Of a stretch of 64,000 bases of DNA, positions 9,831 to 18,450 are shown piece after piece; the stretch's first letter is position 1, and every line of letters starts with the position of its first letter. The notes below the pieces were generated by a model, which was not told the DNA's origin, made no database searches, and saw only the letters and a program-made list of their open reading frames with translations. The DNA is from Pedobacter sp. HDW13 (GTDB taxonomy: Bacteria; Bacteroidota; Bacteroidia; Sphingobacteriales; Sphingobacteriaceae), in NCBI RefSeq assembly GCF_011303555.1, contig NZ_CP049868.1, forward strand, positions 4,774,001-4,838,000, given 5' to 3'. The translations under genes and the position numbers were made by a program.

Positions 9831-11417
9831 ATGAACGGAAAAAATATTGTAGCCGGTACTTATTCAGAAATTAATGAAAAAAGCCTTAAAGCCGTTAATC
9901 CTGCAACAGGATTAACGCTTGAAGGCGATTTTTTTAAAGCCAGCCAAAGCCTTGTTGATGATGCACTAACATCAGCAACCAGTGCTTTTCAGGGGTATAG
10001 AAACTTAAATAAAGACCTTAAAGCCGCTTTTCTAAATGCCATAGCCGATGAAATTACAGCTATTGGCGAAGAACTGGTAAACCGGGCTTCGGCCGAAAGT
10101 GGTTTACCTTTGGCGCGTTTACAGGGCGAATTGGGGCGTACTACAGGTCAGTTAAGGTTATTTGCCAATGTGGTAGCCGAAGGCTCATGGGTAGATGCCA
10201 TTATTGATACAGCATTGCCCGAGCGCCAACCCTTACCACGACCAGATATCAGAAGAATGTTGATTCCAATTGGTCCGGTAGTGGTCTTTGGGGCGAGTAA
10301 TTTTCCACTAGCCTTTTCTGTGGCCGGGGGCGATACAGCATCTGCATTGGCTGCCGGTTGTCCGGTAGTGGTAAAAGCACACCCTGCGCATTTGGGTACA
10401 AGCGCGTTGGTAGGTGGTGCAATTGTTAAAGCTGCCGAAAAAACGGGTATGCCTAAAGGTATTTTCTCTTTGCTGTACGATGATGCTTATACTGTTGGCG
10501 CAGCTTTAGTGCAGCATCCTTTAACCAAAGCGGTTACTTTTACCGGTTCGTTTAAAGGTGGTATGGCTTTGATTAACCTTGCGCAGCAGCGCGTGCAGCC
10601 TATTCCGGTTTTTGCCGAAATGGGCAGTATTAATCCGGTAATCTTTTTGCCAAAGGCGATCGAAAACCAGGCCGAAGAACTGGCTAAAAAATATGCTGCA
10701 TCCATTACTTTGGGCGCTGGTCAGTTTTGTACCAACCCTGGTTTGCTGCTTGCTGTACAATCGCCCGAATTGGAAAATTTTAAAACCGTTTTAAAAGAAG
10801 CCATTACTGTTATTCCATCAGCTACCATGCTTACCGAAGGTATTGCCCAAAACTATAGTAAACTCTCGGCAGGTATTGTAAATGAAGGTGGTGTTGCACT
10901 TTTGTCGGCATCGACGGTGAAAAACAATGAACTTCAAAATCAATCGGAAGCTAAAATTGCGCAGGTAAGTGCCAGCGATTTTATCAGTAACCCGAAACTA
11001 CGTGAGGAAATTTTTGGCCCGTATTCTTTACTGGTAGTGGCAGAAAATGTAGCAGAGCTTGAAAACGCTGTTGAGGTATTGGAAGGGCAACTTACCGCTA
11101 CTTTGATGGCCGATAAGGAAGAACTTCAAAATTATCAGGCTTTGATTAATAAATTAACCGATAAAACCGGAAGGATCATCCTGAATGGAGTGCCAACAGG
11201 GGTAGAAGTTTGTGCAGCCATGCAACATGGTGGACCATTTCCGGCCACGAACGATAGCCGCTTTACTTCGGTAGGCTCGACCGCTATTAACCGTTTTGCC
11301 CGTCCGTTGGCTTACCAGGATTGGGAACAAGGTTTATTACCAGATGAACTGAAAAACGAGAATCCTTTAGGTATTTTCAGAACGGTGAACCAGAAATTAA
11401 CGAAATCTTATGAGTAA
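9831..11417 (+). CDS. 2-oxoglutarate semialdehyde (2,5-dioxovalerate) dehydrogenase
   Basis: A 528-residue aldehyde dehydrogenase. The catalytic cysteine is C300 in GQFCTNPG and the general-base glutamate is in FAEMGS; the cofactor-binding segment FTGSFKGG is also clear. FAEMGSINPV and GQFCTNPGLLLA are typical of the 2,5-dioxovalerate dehydrogenase subgroup. It would oxidise the product of the upstream deaminase to 2-oxoglutarate, which enters the TCA cycle. Its last 8 bases overlap the epimerase start, which argues for translational coupling. Some family members instead serve arabinose or glucarate breakdown, but the neighbours make hydroxyproline the likely substrate. Confidence 0.92.
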   Translation: MNGKNIVAGTYSEINEKSLKAVNPATGLTLEGDFFKASQSLVDDALTSATSAFQGYRNLNKDLKAAFLNAIADEITAIGEELVNRASAESGLPLARLQGELGRTTGQLRLFANVVAEGSWVDAIIDTALPERQPLPRPDIRRMLIPIGPVVVFGASNFPLAFSVAGGDTASALAAGCPVVVKAHPAHLGTSALVGGAIVKAAEKTGMPKGIFSLLYDDAYTVGAALVQHPLTKAVTFTGSFKGGMALINLAQQRVQPIPVFAEMGSINPVIFLPKAIENQAEELAKKYAASITLGAGQFCTNPGLLLAVQSPELENFKTVLKEAITVIPSATMLTEGIAQNYSKLSAGIVNEGGVALLSASTVKNNELQNQSEAKIAQVSASDFISNPKLREEIFGPYSLLVVAENVAELENAVEVLEGQLTATLMADKEELQNYQALINKLTDKTGRIILNGVPTGVEVCAAMQHGGPFPATNDSRFTSVGSTAINRFARPLAYQDWEQGLLPDELKNENPLGIFRTVNQKLTKSYE

Positions 11418-12411
11418 AACATTTTTTTGTGTAGATGCACATACTTGCGGAAATCCGGTTAGGTTGGTTGCCGGTGGCGGCCCACAGCTTATTGGTGCCA
11501 ACATGAGTGAGAAACGGCAACATTTTTTAAAAGAGTTTGATTGGATCAGGACAGGTTTAATGTTCGAGCCAAGAGGGCATGATATGATGTCGGGTAGTAT
11601 TCTTTACCCGCCTCACGATCCGAAAAATGATGTTGCTGTGCTGTTTATAGAAACCAGCGGTTGTTTGCCCATGTGTGGCCATGGTACAATAGGCACCATT
11701 ACCATTGCTGTTGAAGAAGGCTTGATTAAGCCCAAAGTACCGGGCGTAATCAGAATGGAGGCACCTGCAGGATTGGTTTTAATTGAATACAAACAAGAAG
11801 GCAAAAAAGTAAAATCGGTGAAGCTTAAAAATGTGGCTTCTTACCTTGCTGCAGAAAACCTGGAGGTAGAATGCCCCGATTTAGGATTGCTTACTTTTGA
11901 CGTAGCTTACGGTGGAAATTTCTATGCCATTGTTGATCCGCAAAAGAACTTTCCCGGGCTCGAAAATTATACCGCTTCGCAACTGATTACCTGGAGCCAG
12001 ACCATCAGAAAACGCATTAACGAAAAATATACTTTTGTACATCCTTTAGATCCGACCATTAACGGCTGTAGCCATGTATTGTGGACCGGAAAAACAATCG
12101 ACCCTACATCAACTGCCAGAAATGCCGTTTTTTACGGCGATAAAGCGATAGACCGCTCGCCATGCGGAACAGGCACCTCGGCCCGTTTGGCACAATGGTT
12201 TGCAAAAGGAAAACTTAAACAGGGTGAAGATTTTATCCACGAAAGTTTTATTGGCAGCAAGTTTATTGGCCGTGTAGAAGAGGTAGTAGATTTAAACGGA
12301 ATTAAAGCCATTATTCCGAGCGTAGAAGGCTGGGCAAAAGTGTATGGTTACAATACCATTAAAATCGATGCCGAGGATGATCCCTATGCACACGGATTTC
12401 AGGTGATTTAG
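11410..12411 (+). CDS. 4-hydroxyproline 2-epimerase
   Basis: A 333-residue member of the proline racemase family. Both catalytic cysteines are present: C89 in LPMCGHGTIG and C252 in SPCGTGTSARLA. The Cys/Cys pair is the arrangement of true racemases and epimerases; trans-3-hydroxyproline dehydratases of the same fold carry Thr at the second site. It converts trans-4-hydroxy-L-proline to cis-4-hydroxy-D-proline, the first step of the pathway. Proline racemase itself shares both cysteines, but the operon with a D-amino acid dehydrogenase, deaminase and semialdehyde dehydrogenase points to hydroxyproline. The start overlaps the end of the dehydrogenase gene by 8 bases. Confidence 0.93.
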   Translation: MSKTFFCVDAHTCGNPVRLVAGGGPQLIGANMSEKRQHFLKEFDWIRTGLMFEPRGHDMMSGSILYPPHDPKNDVAVLFIETSGCLPMCGHGTIGTITIAVEEGLIKPKVPGVIRMEAPAGLVLIEYKQEGKKVKSVKLKNVASYLAAENLEVECPDLGLLTFDVAYGGNFYAIVDPQKNFPGLENYTASQLITWSQTIRKRINEKYTFVHPLDPTINGCSHVLWTGKTIDPTSTARNAVFYGDKAIDRSPCGTGTSARLAQWFAKGKLKQGEDFIHESFIGSKFIGRVEEVVDLNGIKAIIPSVEGWAKVYGYNTIKIDAEDDPYAHGFQVI

Positions 12412-12429
12412 TGTTTTAAAATTAAAAGA

Positions 12430-13671
12430 ATGTCGAAAGTATTAATAATAGGTGGCGGAATTGTGGGTTTAACTTCTGCATACTATTTGCAGAAAAAGGG
12501 CTACGAAGTAACCGTTTTAGATAAGGGTGATATTACCGACAATTGCTCTTTTGGTAATGCGGGTATGATTGTGCCCAGTCATTTTGTGCCGCTGGCTGCG
12601 CCAGGCATGATAAAACAGGGGATCAGGTGGATGTTTGATAGCAAGAGCCCGTTTTATGTGCGGCCATCGTTAAATGGCAGCCTCATTAACTGGGGGCTGA
12701 AATTTATGAAACATGCCACGGCAAAACATGTTGAAGCCGCTGCAGTTCCGCTACGCGATTTATCTTTGCTTAGCAAAAAACTATACCAGGATTTAGCCAA
12801 AGAACCCGATTTTAATTTCGAGCTCGCCAACAACGGTATCCTCGCATTTTATAAAACCGAAAAAGCAGGCGAAGAAGAAGCCCATTTGGCCGCAAAAGCC
12901 ATTGATCTGGGTTTAGATATGGCCGTTTTAAGCGCCGATGAATGCCGTGCATTGCAACCCGGCTTAGCACTCGATGTTTTAGGAGCTGTACACTACCGTG
13001 ATGATGCGCATTTGTACCCAACTAAACTGATGAATGCCTTGCTGACTTATTTAACCAATAACGGGGTTAAAATTGAAAGAAACAAAGCGGTTGATAAAAT
13101 TGAAGTTGCTGGTAATCGCATCATGAAGGTTTTTACAGGCAATCAGGCCTGGGAAGCCGATCAGTATGTGTTGGCTACAGGTTCGTGGTCGCCAGCGGTA
13201 GCTAAAATGGCCGATTTAAAAATTTCGCTAATGCCAGGTAAAGGCTATTCGTTTATGGAGCCAGAGCCCGAACATCGCTTAACTATCCCTGCGCTTTTAT
13301 GCGAGGCAAGGGTAGCCATTACTCCAATGAACGGCCAGATCAGGTATGGCGGTACCATGGAGCTCGATAAAATTAATACCCGCGTAAATATGCAAAGGGT
13401 GAAGGGTATTGTAGAATCAGTTCCCAATTATTTCCCCGATTTAAAACCGGCATTACCTGCCGAAAAAGATATCTGGTACGGTTTCAGGCCTTCATCTCCA
13501 GATGGTTTGCCTTATATTGGCAGAAGTACCAAAAGAGAAAATTTAATTATTGCTACCGGTCATGGTATGATGGGCTTAAGTTTAGGGCCTGCAACTGGTT
13601 TACTGGTAAGCCAGATTGTGGCAGAAGAAGCCAAAGTGCTGAAATTGGAACCTTTCTCAGTTGAGCGTTAA
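12430..13671 (+). CDS. FAD-dependent D-hydroxyproline (D-amino acid) dehydrogenase
   Basis: A 413-residue flavoprotein of the DAO/DadA family. The N-terminal dinucleotide-binding motif VLIIGGGIVGLTSAYYL is followed by an acidic strand end (VTVLDKG). A C-terminal GFRPSSPDGLPYIG segment and GHGMMGLSLGPATG close the FAD site as in DadA. It would oxidise cis-4-hydroxy-D-proline to 1-pyrroline-4-hydroxy-2-carboxylate, linking the epimerase to the deaminase. It is the last gene of the operon, 18 bases after the epimerase. As a single-subunit enzyme it differs from the multi-subunit Hyp dehydrogenases of some Proteobacteria. A plain D-amino acid dehydrogenase with broad specificity cannot be excluded. 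Confidence 0.9.
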   Translation: MSKVLIIGGGIVGLTSAYYLQKKGYEVTVLDKGDITDNCSFGNAGMIVPSHFVPLAAPGMIKQGIRWMFDSKSPFYVRPSLNGSLINWGLKFMKHATAKHVEAAAVPLRDLSLLSKKLYQDLAKEPDFNFELANNGILAFYKTEKAGEEEAHLAAKAIDLGLDMAVLSADECRALQPGLALDVLGAVHYRDDAHLYPTKLMNALLTYLTNNGVKIERNKAVDKIEVAGNRIMKVFTGNQAWEADQYVLATGSWSPAVAKMADLKISLMPGKGYSFMEPEPEHRLTIPALLCEARVAITPMNGQIRYGGTMELDKINTRVNMQRVKGIVESVPNYFPDLKPALPAEKDIWYGFRPSSPDGLPYIGRSTKRENLIIATGHGMMGLSLGPATGLLVSQIVAEEAKVLKLEPFSVER

Positions 13672-13694
13672 GCATTTTAATCTCTCGTCTTGTG

Positions 13695-13718
13695 GTGTCA
13701 GATGTTTCCATCTGGCAC
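13695..13718. other. small hairpin after the hydroxyproline operon
   Basis: The 10-base arms GTGTCAGATG and CATCTGGCAC surround a 4-base loop, 23 bases past the last stop. No T run follows, so it may be an mRNA-stabilising 3' hairpin or part of the repeat next to it rather than a standard terminator. Confidence 0.5.
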
Positions 13719-13726
13719 TACTTCAT

Positions 13727-13846
13727 TCATCCCCAACCCCCTTCGAAGGGGACGAGATTCCCTCGAAAGTAAACCACATTTGAGATTACTTCCCTCATCA
13801 TACTTTTAAAGCAAATCATTTCCCCTTTGAAGGGGGCAGGGGGATG
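13727..13846. repeat. inverted-repeat intergenic element
   Basis: The arms 13727-13752 and 13821-13846 are near-perfect inverted repeats about 26 bases long (CATCCCCAACCCCC, then CTTCGAAGGGGA, mirrored on the right) with about 70 bases between them. Sequences of this C/G-rich type are typical dispersed, non-coding repeats of Pedobacter and Flavobacterium genomes (recalled, not searched). At 13877-13910 is a second phrase of dispersed-repeat type, including TCCGTGCAAATCTGAGCCTC. The rest of the 13672-14123 gap shows no gene. Confidence 0.6.
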
Positions 13847-14123
13847 AAATTATACTACTTTTAATTTATAATTATTTCCGTGCAAATCTGAGCCTCCGTG
13901 CCAAACTATTAACTATCCTTTAAGTTTCTACTGCTATTATCCCTATTTACAATCTAACTAATTTTTAAGTAGCCTGTTACGCTGAGGGATTACCTTTATT
14001 TTGGTGTTATTTTATCAACTTGTAGCAGGATTTTAACCTTGTTATGCTTTTTATTGGTTTTTAAGAGTTAATATCCTTACATTCATTTCAGAATCAATAA
14101 CCTAAACCAACCGGACTATCCTT

Positions 14124-15026
14124 ATGAAAGTATTACCATTTACCATGCTTGTGCCCGACGACAAGAGTGTGATATCGGAGCATATTGAATCGCCTTATTT
14201 TTATCAATATTTGCATCGCCATGATGAATGGCAGATTACTTACGTAGAAAGGGGAGAAGGAACGCTAATTGCTGGGAACGACATGCATGCTTTCCGTTCG
14301 GGCGATATTTTTGTCATTGGAGCCAAACTTCCACACCTGTTCAAAAGTAATCCGGAATATTTTTTACCCAATTCAACCCGCACAATTAAGGCCTGTTCAA
14401 TTTATTTCAATCCAAACGGAATTTTAGGAGCATTGTTCAACTTACCTGAAATGAAGATGGCCAGTTCTTTTTTGGCTAAAAACAAACACGGCTTTAAAAT
14501 TCCAGAGCGTTACAATAAAGCCATTGTAAACAAACTTTTTGATGTGCACCATGCCACAGGCGTAGATGTATTGTTTAAGTTTTTGCAATTGGTTAACGGA
14601 CTTCAGGATTTAAACGATGATGTAGAATCGTTGTGTTCAGATCTATACTCATCCAATGTAACCGAAAATGAAGGAATGCGTTTGAGTAAGATCATCAATT
14701 TTATTACCGAAAACTACAACAACCAGATTTCGCTGGAAGATGTAGCCAATGCGGCTTTTATGACCCCGCAGGCTTTCTGCAGGTATTTTAAAAAACATAC
14801 CGGTCATACCTTTGTGTCATTTTTAAACGAAGTGCGCATTAACGATGCCTGCAAAAGCCTTATTTCCGGCGAAAAAGCAGATTGTATTTCAGGCGTAGCC
14901 TACAAAGCAGGTTTCAATAGCATTACCAACTTTAACCGCGTATTTAAAAGTATTATCGGTCAATCGCCACGCGCTTATATCGATACCTATAATAATGTAA
15001 GCAGGGTAAGCTACGTAGGCGCCTAA
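14124..15026 (+). CDS. AraC-family transcriptional regulator with cupin sensor domain
   Basis: A 300-residue regulator. The N-terminal part (about 1-110) is a cupin with a metal- or ligand-binding pattern (YLHRHDEWQITYV and, further on, PHLF). The C-terminal part (about 185-290) holds two helix-turn-helix units with the AraC signature AYKAGFNSITNFNRVFKSIIGQSPRAY. It lies directly after the hydroxyproline operon and before the DUF885/permease/DPP genes, all on the same strand, so it is the obvious candidate activator of one or both groups. The inducer is unknown; hydroxyproline or a proline-containing peptide would be logical. Confidence 0.92.
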   Translation: MKVLPFTMLVPDDKSVISEHIESPYFYQYLHRHDEWQITYVERGEGTLIAGNDMHAFRSGDIFVIGAKLPHLFKSNPEYFLPNSTRTIKACSIYFNPNGILGALFNLPEMKMASSFLAKNKHGFKIPERYNKAIVNKLFDVHHATGVDVLFKFLQLVNGLQDLNDDVESLCSDLYSSNVTENEGMRLSKIINFITENYNNQISLEDVANAAFMTPQAFCRYFKKHTGHTFVSFLNEVRINDACKSLISGEKADCISGVAYKAGFNSITNFNRVFKSIIGQSPRAYIDTYNNVSRVSYVGA

Positions 15027-15113
15027 GCATTGTCAGAATTCATTTTACTATAAAAAGCTAGCCATTTTTCGGAATGGAGGCTAAAGCTATTGCTCATTTT
15101 TAAATCAATTGAA

Positions 15114-16889
15114 ATGCTAAAAAGATTACTTTTTATTGCTTTTTTATTTGCTTGTAGCCTGTTATCCAGTAGCGCTACCTGGGCTCAGACCACAAACGAA
15201 AGTCTTTACGAACAAACCAGCGAAATGGGTACCTGGGTTGTGGGCTACCAGCGCGATGTAGATGCCATTAACGATTTTTATTATCCTTATTCGGCAGGGG
15301 GATATTATTCCAGTCCGCTAAATACGTTTAAAAGCCCCGAACAGCGCAAACGCCTGCAGGATATCAATAACGATTACCTTGCTAGACTCAAATCGGCTAA
15401 GTTCGAAACCTTTAGTGTTTACGGAAAAGTAGATTATATTTTGCTCAAAAAACAGATCGAATCGTCGAAATACCTGTTAAATAAAGAAGAAACCGAATAT
15501 AAAGCCCTGGCGAGCTATTTTCCTTTTGCTGATGCCATTTATGCCCTCGAAAAGTTGAGAAGAAGGGGAAGCTATCAGGAAGGTTCGTTACTGGCCACGC
15601 AAATAGATGCTACAGCTAAACAAATTGAAACTTTAATTGGTAATACCCAGCCAAAAGACCTTAAAACCGATCAGCTTAAAATGGGGACGGCGATAACAAC
15701 AAGCTTAAAGCAGCGCTTAAAAGGTTTTTACCAGTTTTACATGAATTACGAACCTGGTTTTACCTGGTGGGTTCCAAAACCTTACGAACGCCTGGATGCT
15801 GCGCTTACCGCTTATGCTAAATTGTTTGCGGAAAAAACAGATGCACCCGAACCCAAAAACAATAAACCACCTATTAAAGGTAATCCAATTGGCCGCGACG
15901 AACTCATCAGGCAATTAAATACTGAATTTATACCTTACACACCCGAGCAGTTGATTCAGCTGGCCGAAAAAGAATTTAAATACTGCGATGCCGAACTGTT
16001 AAAAGCATCGAACGAAATGGGTTTCGGAAACGATTGGAAAAAAGCCCAGGAAAAAGTAAAAAACAGTTATGTGCCTTTAGGTAAACAACCCGAACTCATT
16101 GTAAAACTGCAGGACGATGCTTTGGCTTTCATTAAAGCGAACGATCTGATCGAGATTCCGGCACTTGCCGAAGAAACCTGGGGCATGGTGATGATGTCTG
16201 CAGAGCGCCAGTTGGTAAATCCGTTTTTTACCGGTGGTCGCGAAATTAGTATTTCTTATCCTACAAACACCATGGAAGAAGACGATAAGCTAATGAGCAT
16301 GCGGGGTAACAACCCTTATTTTTCGCGCGGAACGGTACAACACGAGCTTTTACCGGGCCACCATTACCAGTATTTTATGAACAGTCGTTACAAGGGTTAC
16401 CGCGATCCTTTTCAAACCCCTTTTAGTGTAGAAGGCTGGCCGCTGTATTGGGAACTTTTATTGTATGATAAAGGCTTTGCCAAAACACCCGAAGAAAAAA
16501 TAGGCATGCTTTTTTGGCGGATGCACCGCTGTGCCCGGATCCTGTTTTCGCTCAACTACCACCTGGGCAAATGGACACCACAACAATGTATCGATTTTCT
16601 GGTCGACCGTGTAGGGCATGAGCGCGCCAATGCCGAAGGCGAAGTACGCAGGTCGTTTCAGGGAGGTTACAGCCCTTTGTACCAGGTGGCTTACCTTACC
16701 GGCGGCTTACAGCTTTTTGCCTTGAAAAAGGAACTGGTAGATAGTGGTAAAATGAGCTTTAAGGCTTTTCACGATGCTGTAATTAAACAAAACCTGATTC
16801 CGGTAGAACTGATTCGCGCTACCTTGACCAATCAAAACCTTAACCGCGATTTTACCACCTCGTGGCATTTTTACGATCAATCACGCTAG
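15114..16889 (+). CDS. secreted DUF885 peptidase
   Basis: A 591-residue member of the DUF885 family. The ATG at 15114 starts a good signal peptide (MLKRLLFIAFLFACSLL, cleavage near TWAQT); an in-frame TTG at 15090 gives an unneeded extension. The family metal-binding motif HELLPGHHYQYFM is present at about residue 420. Members are zinc-dependent carboxypeptidase-like enzymes of broadly unknown substrate, common in Bacteroidota as exported proteins. It starts a rightward group (DUF885, APC permease, S9B peptidase, NIPSNAP) with short gaps, which suggests peptide hydrolysis followed by amino acid uptake. Confidence 0.88.
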   Translation: MLKRLLFIAFLFACSLLSSSATWAQTTNESLYEQTSEMGTWVVGYQRDVDAINDFYYPYSAGGYYSSPLNTFKSPEQRKRLQDINNDYLARLKSAKFETFSVYGKVDYILLKKQIESSKYLLNKEETEYKALASYFPFADAIYALEKLRRRGSYQEGSLLATQIDATAKQIETLIGNTQPKDLKTDQLKMGTAITTSLKQRLKGFYQFYMNYEPGFTWWVPKPYERLDAALTAYAKLFAEKTDAPEPKNNKPPIKGNPIGRDELIRQLNTEFIPYTPEQLIQLAEKEFKYCDAELLKASNEMGFGNDWKKAQEKVKNSYVPLGKQPELIVKLQDDALAFIKANDLIEIPALAEETWGMVMMSAERQLVNPFFTGGREISISYPTNTMEEDDKLMSMRGNNPYFSRGTVQHELLPGHHYQYFMNSRYKGYRDPFQTPFSVEGWPLYWELLLYDKGFAKTPEEKIGMLFWRMHRCARILFSLNYHLGKWTPQQCIDFLVDRVGHERANAEGEVRRSFQGGYSPLYQVAYLTGGLQLFALKKELVDSGKMSFKAFHDAVIKQNLIPVELIRATLTNQNLNRDFTTSWHFYDQSR

Positions 16890-16928
16890 CACAACCCTAA
16901 ACCTTTTTTCGAACCACAAAACAAAACT

Positions 16929-18368
16929 ATGAAAGCAGAAACCACCCAGTTTAAACCTTCGCTTAAATTGATGGATGCCACCATGCTCGTTGCAGGAAGC
17001 ATGATTGGCTCAGGTATTTTTATTGTAAGTGCCGATATTACCCGCAATGTAGGCAGCTCGGGCTGGCTCCTTGTGGTTTGGCTCATCACGGGTTTTATGA
17101 CCTTAACCGCGGCTTTAAGCTATGGTGAATTGAGTGCCATGTTTCCAAAAGCCGGCGGCCAGTATATTTATTTAAAGGAAGCCTATAATCCGCTCATCAG
17201 TTTCTTATACGGCTGGAGTTTTTTTACGGTAATCCAAACCGCTACCATTGCTGCAGTAGGGGTAGCTTTTGCCAAGTTTACGGCTTATCTTATTCCAGCT
17301 TTAAGCGAAGATTTGGTTGCAATAGATCTGGGCTTTTTAACCATTTCGCCTGCACAGCTACTGGCTATCGGCGTTATCGTTTTGCTTACCTATATCAATA
17401 ACCGGGGCGTAAATGGAGGTAAGGTTATTCAAACCACATTTACGGTGGCTAAACTTTTAAGTTTATTTGGCTTAATTATGTTTGGATTATTCTTTTTAGA
17501 TAAAGGAATCTGGAAAAGCAACTGGGAAAACATGTGGCAACTGGGTGCCTTGCCCACCAGCGGATCGGTTTCCTCGTACACCACTCTGGCAGCTTTTGGA
17601 GCCATTGCAGCGGCTATGGTGGGTTCAATATTCAGTAGCGACTCCTGGCACAATGTAACTTTTATTGCCGGCGAAATTAAAAATCCGGCACGTAACATTG
17701 GTTTGAGTTTAGCGCTGGGAACCATTATTGTTACTGTACTTTATATACTTACCAACGTAATGTACACCGGCGTACTTTCACTACACGATATTGCCTATGC
17801 CGATAAAGACAGGGTTGCCGTTTCGGCCGCCAACCATATTTTTGGTACTGCAGGGACTATTACCATTGCTGTGATGATTATGGTTTCGACTTTTGGTTGT
17901 AACAACGGCTTAATTATGGCTGGTGCCCGGGTGTATTATTCGATGGCAAAAGATGGTCTGTTCTTTAAAAAAGTTGGCACCCTGAACAAAAACGCCGTAC
18001 CCGGTTTCGGTTTGTGGATTCAGTGTATTTTTGCTTCATTGTGGTGTATTAGCGGTAAATACGGCGATTTGCTCGATATGATTTCTTTTGTAGTGGTGAT
18101 GTTTTACATGCTCACCATTTTCGGAATCTTTATTCTGCGCAAAAAGCGGCCCGATGCCGACAGGCCTTATAAAGCATTTGGCTATCCGGTACTTCCTGTT
18201 ATTTATATTGTAATGGGGCTGGCTTTTTGTATTCTACTAATCATATTTAAACCCAAATTTACCTGGCCTGGCCTAATTATTACGCTAATTGGTATTCCGG
18301 TTTATTATTTAATTAAAGGGAGCATTAACCGTCAAAATGTAGTGGCAAAAGAAGCAGTTGAAGCATAA
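16929..18368 (+). CDS. APC-superfamily amino acid permease
   Basis: A 479-residue inner-membrane protein with about 12 hydrophobic segments. The first helix carries the APC substrate-binding break GSMIGSGIF, and the second the conserved ALSYGELSAMFPKAGGQY. It belongs to the amino acid/polyamine/organocation transporters, closest in character to LAT/SteT-like permeases. It sits 39 bases after the DUF885 gene and before the S9B peptidase gene, so it probably imports the amino acids released by these exported peptidases. Proline or hydroxyproline is a reasonable guess, but the substrate cannot be read from the sequence. Confidence 0.92.
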   Translation: MKAETTQFKPSLKLMDATMLVAGSMIGSGIFIVSADITRNVGSSGWLLVVWLITGFMTLTAALSYGELSAMFPKAGGQYIYLKEAYNPLISFLYGWSFFTVIQTATIAAVGVAFAKFTAYLIPALSEDLVAIDLGFLTISPAQLLAIGVIVLLTYINNRGVNGGKVIQTTFTVAKLLSLFGLIMFGLFFLDKGIWKSNWENMWQLGALPTSGSVSSYTTLAAFGAIAAAMVGSIFSSDSWHNVTFIAGEIKNPARNIGLSLALGTIIVTVLYILTNVMYTGVLSLHDIAYADKDRVAVSAANHIFGTAGTITIAVMIMVSTFGCNNGLIMAGARVYYSMAKDGLFFKKVGTLNKNAVPGFGLWIQCIFASLWCISGKYGDLLDMISFVVVMFYMLTIFGIFILRKKRPDADRPYKAFGYPVLPVIYIVMGLAFCILLIIFKPKFTWPGLIITLIGIPVYYLIKGSINRQNVVAKEAVEA

Positions 18369-18450
18369 AGTTAAAATGTTCATATTATCGATTAATATCT
18401 TAGCTTAATCTTCCCCTTACTACAATTACATTTACAAAAAATCCCAAGTC

